Translations under genes and position numbers: made by a program
The notes under the pieces: model-generated
What the model was told of the DNA's origin: nothing
Databases searched by the model: none
The model's input: only the letters and a program-made list of their open reading frames with translations
Shown here: one piece after another, positions 6,735-8,284 of the stretch
Numbering within the stretch: the first letter of the stretch is position 1
Layout of the letters: each line of letters opens with the position of its first letter
NCBI GenBank assembly: GCA_023409175.1
Contig: JAEYIG010000085.1
Location: forward strand, 1-8,284
DNA length: 8,284 bases
Direction of reading: 5' to 3'
Source of the DNA: Pseudomonadota bacterium
GTDB lineage: Bacteria > Pseudomonadota > Gammaproteobacteria > Burkholderiales > Burkholderiaceae_D

Positions 6735-6791
6735 ATTTGAGCCCTCCTTGCTAGCACCATTGCTAGTTATGTATTCCGTCTCACCGGATGG

Positions 6792-6820
6792 GTTATAAAT
6801 CGAAAGCCTTGCTACGCCAA
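6792..6820 (-). promoter_or_regulatory. Predicted promoter upstream of the 11-codon ORF
   Basis: On the minus strand TTGGCG (6820-6815; 4 of 6) and TATAAC (6797-6792; 5 of 6) are exactly 17 bases apart. Transcription would start near 6785, about 50 bases before the 11-codon ORF. The -35 lies in the loop of the 12-bp palindrome at 6802-6833, which could act as an operator. Confidence 0.35.
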
Positions 6821-6833
6821 TAGCAAGGCTTTC
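6802..6833. terminator. 12-bp palindrome after the DUF5343 gene; weak terminator or operator
   Basis: GAAAGCCTTGCT and AGCAAGGCTTTC pair perfectly around an 8-base loop, 5 bases after the DUF5343 stop on the minus strand. On that strand only GATTTATAA follows, a poor T-run, so termination is probably incomplete. On the plus strand no T-run follows. It also overlaps the predicted promoter at 6792-6820, so a protein-binding operator is an alternative role. Confidence 0.5.
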
Positions 6834-6838
6834 ACCTA

Positions 6839-7540
6839 TTAAAAAGTCTTCCAGCGTTCAATATAAGCTTCAAACATGCTTTTTAACATTTCCCAATCTT
6901 TGGCATCAAGGTTTTTCGGCACAATTACTTGCGCGCTTTCTTTTCCAGGAATAGGAATCAAAAAGCTTTCAGTTTCATTTTTGATTGAGCTGTTTTCATT
7001 GAGAGAATTATTGTTATTATTTGATTCTTCTTTATTGCGTCTACTTTGTCTCCGGTTTATGCCATTACCACGTGGTGGTTGAGGAGCTTTTACGTGGATT
7101 GACACGTTAATGCCAGCTTCTTTTGCGGCTGTCAGAAAAAAAGCAATTGTTTTTGTGACGGTACTTCCTGAAATATCGAGAGAACGAAATTTTTCTTCTA
7201 CTTGTCTACTTGTTGCTCGACTCAGATCAAAATTCTCATCCGAAAAAAGAAAATCATAACGTTCTCGAAGAATGTTCGCCATGAGAGGTTTTCGTTCTTC
7301 ATCTGAGGCAAAAACAAATTTTTTGAATGACTCTGTTGGTTTACCTAGTTCATCAATATGCCCCAAATATTTCAACGCAGCCATTGTTGCGGCAATTTGA
7401 GATCCTGAAGCCTTTGGCATTAGACTTTTATCGATTCGGTCGGGTAAGCTTTGATAGTCCCTTAAAGTATTTATGAAGTTTATATAAGACTTGTGCGATA
7501 CGAAAGGGGGGGTTGGTTTTTTTTCAGGAATACTTGCCAT
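6839..7540 (-). CDS. DUF5343 family protein of unknown function
   Basis: 233 residues. ATG 7540 was chosen because AGGAGG (7550-7545) lies 4 bases upstream; an in-frame ATG at 7576 would place the start upstream of the predicted -10. Residues about 15-150 match the DUF5343 pattern as I know it: SYINFINTLRDYQSLPDRID (a helix, 18-37), SGSQIAATMAALKYLGHIDE (45-64, helix-turn-helix-like), GKPTESFKKFV, LRERYDFLF (91-99), and ISGSTVTKTIAFFLTAAKEAGI (123-144). Residues 157-190 are a polar linker with a basic run (RRQSRRNK) and five Asn in a row. Residues 193-233 form a strand-pair plus helix module (IPIPGKESAQVIVP, then DAKDWEMLKSMFEAYIERW), a tail often seen on accessory and phage-borne proteins. 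No catalytic residues or membrane segments are seen. Base composition is clearly more AT-rich than the flanking core genes, suggesting horizontal gain. Function unknown; regulatory DNA binding is only a guess. Confidence 0.8.
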   Translation of the reverse strand: MASIPEKKPTPPFVSHKSYINFINTLRDYQSLPDRIDKSLMPKASGSQIAATMAALKYLGHIDELGKPTESFKKFVFASDEERKPLMANILRERYDFLFSDENFDLSRATSRQVEEKFRSLDISGSTVTKTIAFFLTAAKEAGINVSIHVKAPQPPRGNGINRRQSRRNKEESNNNNNSLNENSSIKNETESFLIPIPGKESAQVIVPKNLDAKDWEMLKSMFEAYIERWKTF

Positions 7541-7567
7541 AAGGCCTCCTAGTTTTCTGTGCTTAAA

Positions 7568-7595
7568 ATTATACAACAGAAATTTATTATCGCAA
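7568..7595 (-). promoter_or_regulatory. Sigma70-type promoter of the DUF5343 gene
   Basis: A perfect TATAAT (7573-7568) lies 16 bases from TTGCGA (7595-7590; 4 of 6) on the minus strand. The predicted start is near 7561, giving a leader of about 20 bases that contains the AGGAGG site. This is the best promoter match in the window. Confidence 0.65.
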
Positions 7596-7602
7596 GTATT
7601 TT

Positions 7603-7656
7603 TTTGCGCATATGAAAAATGTGCGAAATTATGTTTTATGTGTTTGTTATGTGTTT
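7603..7656. repeat. Inverted repeat and 11-bp direct repeat upstream of the DUF5343 promoter
   Basis: TTTGCGCATAT (7603-7613) and ATGTGCGAAA (7619-7628) form an imperfect inverted repeat ending 8 bases upstream of the -35. Next to it TTATGTGTTT occurs twice at an 11-base period (7636-7645, 7647-7656). The position suggests an activator or repressor site; the sequence does not match a regulator I know. Confidence 0.4.
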
Positions 7657-7742
7657 ATCCTAATTTGTATGAGTTTGTGTGAGTGACTTTGACGAGAATC
7701 AATTCCAAATCATGGTGTCTAATTTGAAATTTTTGCAGACAA

Positions 7743-7772
7743 AAAAAATCCCGGAGTAATCCGGGATTTTTT
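7743..7772. terminator. Intrinsic terminator of rplI
   Basis: A perfect 13-bp stem (core TCCCGGA/TCCGGGA, 4-base loop) lies 18 bases after the rplI stop. On the minus strand it is followed by a run of eight T, as expected for rplI. The plus side also has a T-run, so it can block transcription from both sides. Confidence 0.92.
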
Positions 7773-7790
7773 ATTGAACGCAGGTTCGAA

Positions 7791-8243
7791 TCAGACGTGT
7801 TCGCCGAGGACGGAAACGGTGATGTCGACAACGACGTCGGTATGCAGTGCGATGGCGACAGGGAAATCGCCAACGGTCTTGAACGGACCCTGTGGCAGAC
7901 GAACCTGAGCCTTGTGGATGTCAAAGCCCTGTTTGGTCAGTGCTTCTGCAATGTCGAAGTTGGTGACGGAACCGAACAGGCGGCCGTCAACACCGGATTT
8001 CTGCAGAATCTGAACGGTCAGGCCGTCCATTTTTTCGCCCTGAGCTTTGGCAGCAGCCAGTTTTTCAGCAGCGGCTTTTTCCAGTTCGGCACGTTTTGCT
8101 TCAAATTCCTCGATGGCAGCCTGGGTTGCACGACGGGCCATACGTTGTGGGATCAGATAGTTGCGGGCATATCCGTCTTTCACTTTGACGATTTCGCCAA
8201 GGTTACCGAGATTGCCGACTTTTTCCATCAAAATAACTTGCAT
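7791..8243 (-). CDS. rplI: Large ribosomal subunit protein bL9
   Basis: 150 residues, the usual length. It binds 23S rRNA at the base of the L1 stalk and helps maintain reading frame. The N-terminal domain has the family signature ([32 protein letters not shown] in outline: Gly-rich loop, then GYARNYL at residues 24-30). A long connecting helix of Ala/Lys/Glu repeats spans about 40-75. The C-terminal domain includes DGRLFGSVT (85-93) and HKAQVRLP (109-116). ATG 8243 has GGAG 6 bases upstream. In related bacteria rplI closes the rpsF-(priB)-rpsR-rplI operon, and the probable end of rpsR lies 30 bases upstream. Confidence 0.98.
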   Translation of the reverse strand: MQVILMEKVGNLGNLGEIVKVKDGYARNYLIPQRMARRATQAAIEEFEAKRAELEKAAAEKLAAAKAQGEKMDGLTVQILQKSGVDGRLFGSVTNFDIAEALTKQGFDIHKAQVRLPQGPFKTVGDFPVAIALHTDVVVDITVSVLGEHV

Positions 8244-8273
8244 GTTTTTCTCCAGTATTCTTTAGATTATCCG

Positions 8274-8284
8274 TCAGCGATCAG
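8274..8284 (-). CDS. rpsR: Probable 3' end of rpsR (bS18), last residues only
   Basis: On the minus strand the window edge reads xCT GAT CGC TGA, which would encode T/S/A/P-D-R-stop and fit the -PYTD- ending of bS18 proteins. The 30-base gap to rplI and the conserved rpsR-rplI order support this. With under four codons visible, another frame (ending LIADG) cannot be excluded. Confidence 0.35.

Larger units (their letters stand above)
6467..6838. other. AT-rich structured region between usp and the DUF5343 gene
   Basis: 372 bases with no long ORF. On the minus strand it contains a predicted promoter, an 11-codon ORF with an ideal ribosome binding site, tandem hairpins and a 40-codon ORF, each listed separately. 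On the plus strand there is a 43-codon hydrophobic ORF (6667-6798) that I do not favour. Short inverted repeats are dense: 6470-6485, 6592-6610, 6624-6664, 6667-6691, 6718-6736, 6751-6766, 6802-6833. Stems of 5-6 bp are expected by chance in AT-rich DNA; the 12-bp stem and the two 7-bp stems with loops of 11 bases or less are less so. No tRNA, CRISPR or insertion-sequence ends were seen. Confidence 0.6.

Noticed and set aside
6681..6740. Plus-strand 19-codon ORF (MYTMPDLF...)
   Set aside because: No ribosome binding site at proper spacing, and it overlaps the other candidate ORFs.
6667..6798. Plus-strand 43-codon ORF encoding a hydrophobic, possibly membrane-spanning peptide
   Set aside because: Its AGGA is only 1-2 bases from the ATG, it has no clear promoter and no terminator after it, and it lies opposite better supported minus-strand signals. 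T-rich DNA readily gives hydrophobic frames. A toxin-like small membrane protein is not excluded.
6467..6838. tmRNA, 6S or another known structured RNA
   Set aside because: No tRNA-like ends, tag-peptide reading frame, or other signature of a known RNA class was found.

Overview
The window looks like a chromosomal segment of a betaproteobacterium in Burkholderiales. A moderate-GC member of Oxalobacteraceae such as Oxalobacter is my best guess. I base this on the protein sequences (AlaA, ACT-type homoserine dehydrogenase, ClpB tail, bL9) and the gene neighbourhood; no database search was possible.

Layout. Positions 1-183 are the 3' end of clpB (+), ended by a hairpin terminator shared with the convergent gene that follows. 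Positions 242-3015 carry three minus-strand genes, transcribed in the order Mth938-like protein, Bcp-type peroxiredoxin, PIN-PhoH RNase/ATPase. From 3224 the plus strand carries alaA and hom, 25 bases apart, and then a universal stress protein with its own ribosome binding site and a long perfect terminator (6424-6466). Positions 6467-7740 are visibly AT-rich and unlike the flanks. They hold a DUF5343 gene (minus) with a good sigma70-type promoter, plus a structured stretch downstream of it. Positions 7741-8284 return to core genes: rplI (minus), its terminator, and probably the last codons of rpsR.

How the genes fit together. alaA and hom serve amino-acid metabolism (alanine from pyruvate; homoserine for threonine and methionine). 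clpB, bcp and the universal stress protein serve stress protection. PIN-PhoH probably acts on RNA. thrC, which often follows hom in related bacteria, is absent here.

The least ordinary part is 6424-6834. On the minus strand it reads as a compact, possibly self-contained locus. In order it has a promoter whose -35 lies in the loop of a 12-bp palindrome, a small hairpin, a perfect AAGGAGG ribosome binding site with an 11-codon ORF, and a run of hairpins. The last hairpin buries the ribosome binding site of a basic 40-residue ORF ending in QLSLF, the consensus sliding-clamp-binding pentapeptide, directly before a terminator. The layout resembles leader-peptide translational attenuation. It is inferred from sequence alone and could be partly chance.
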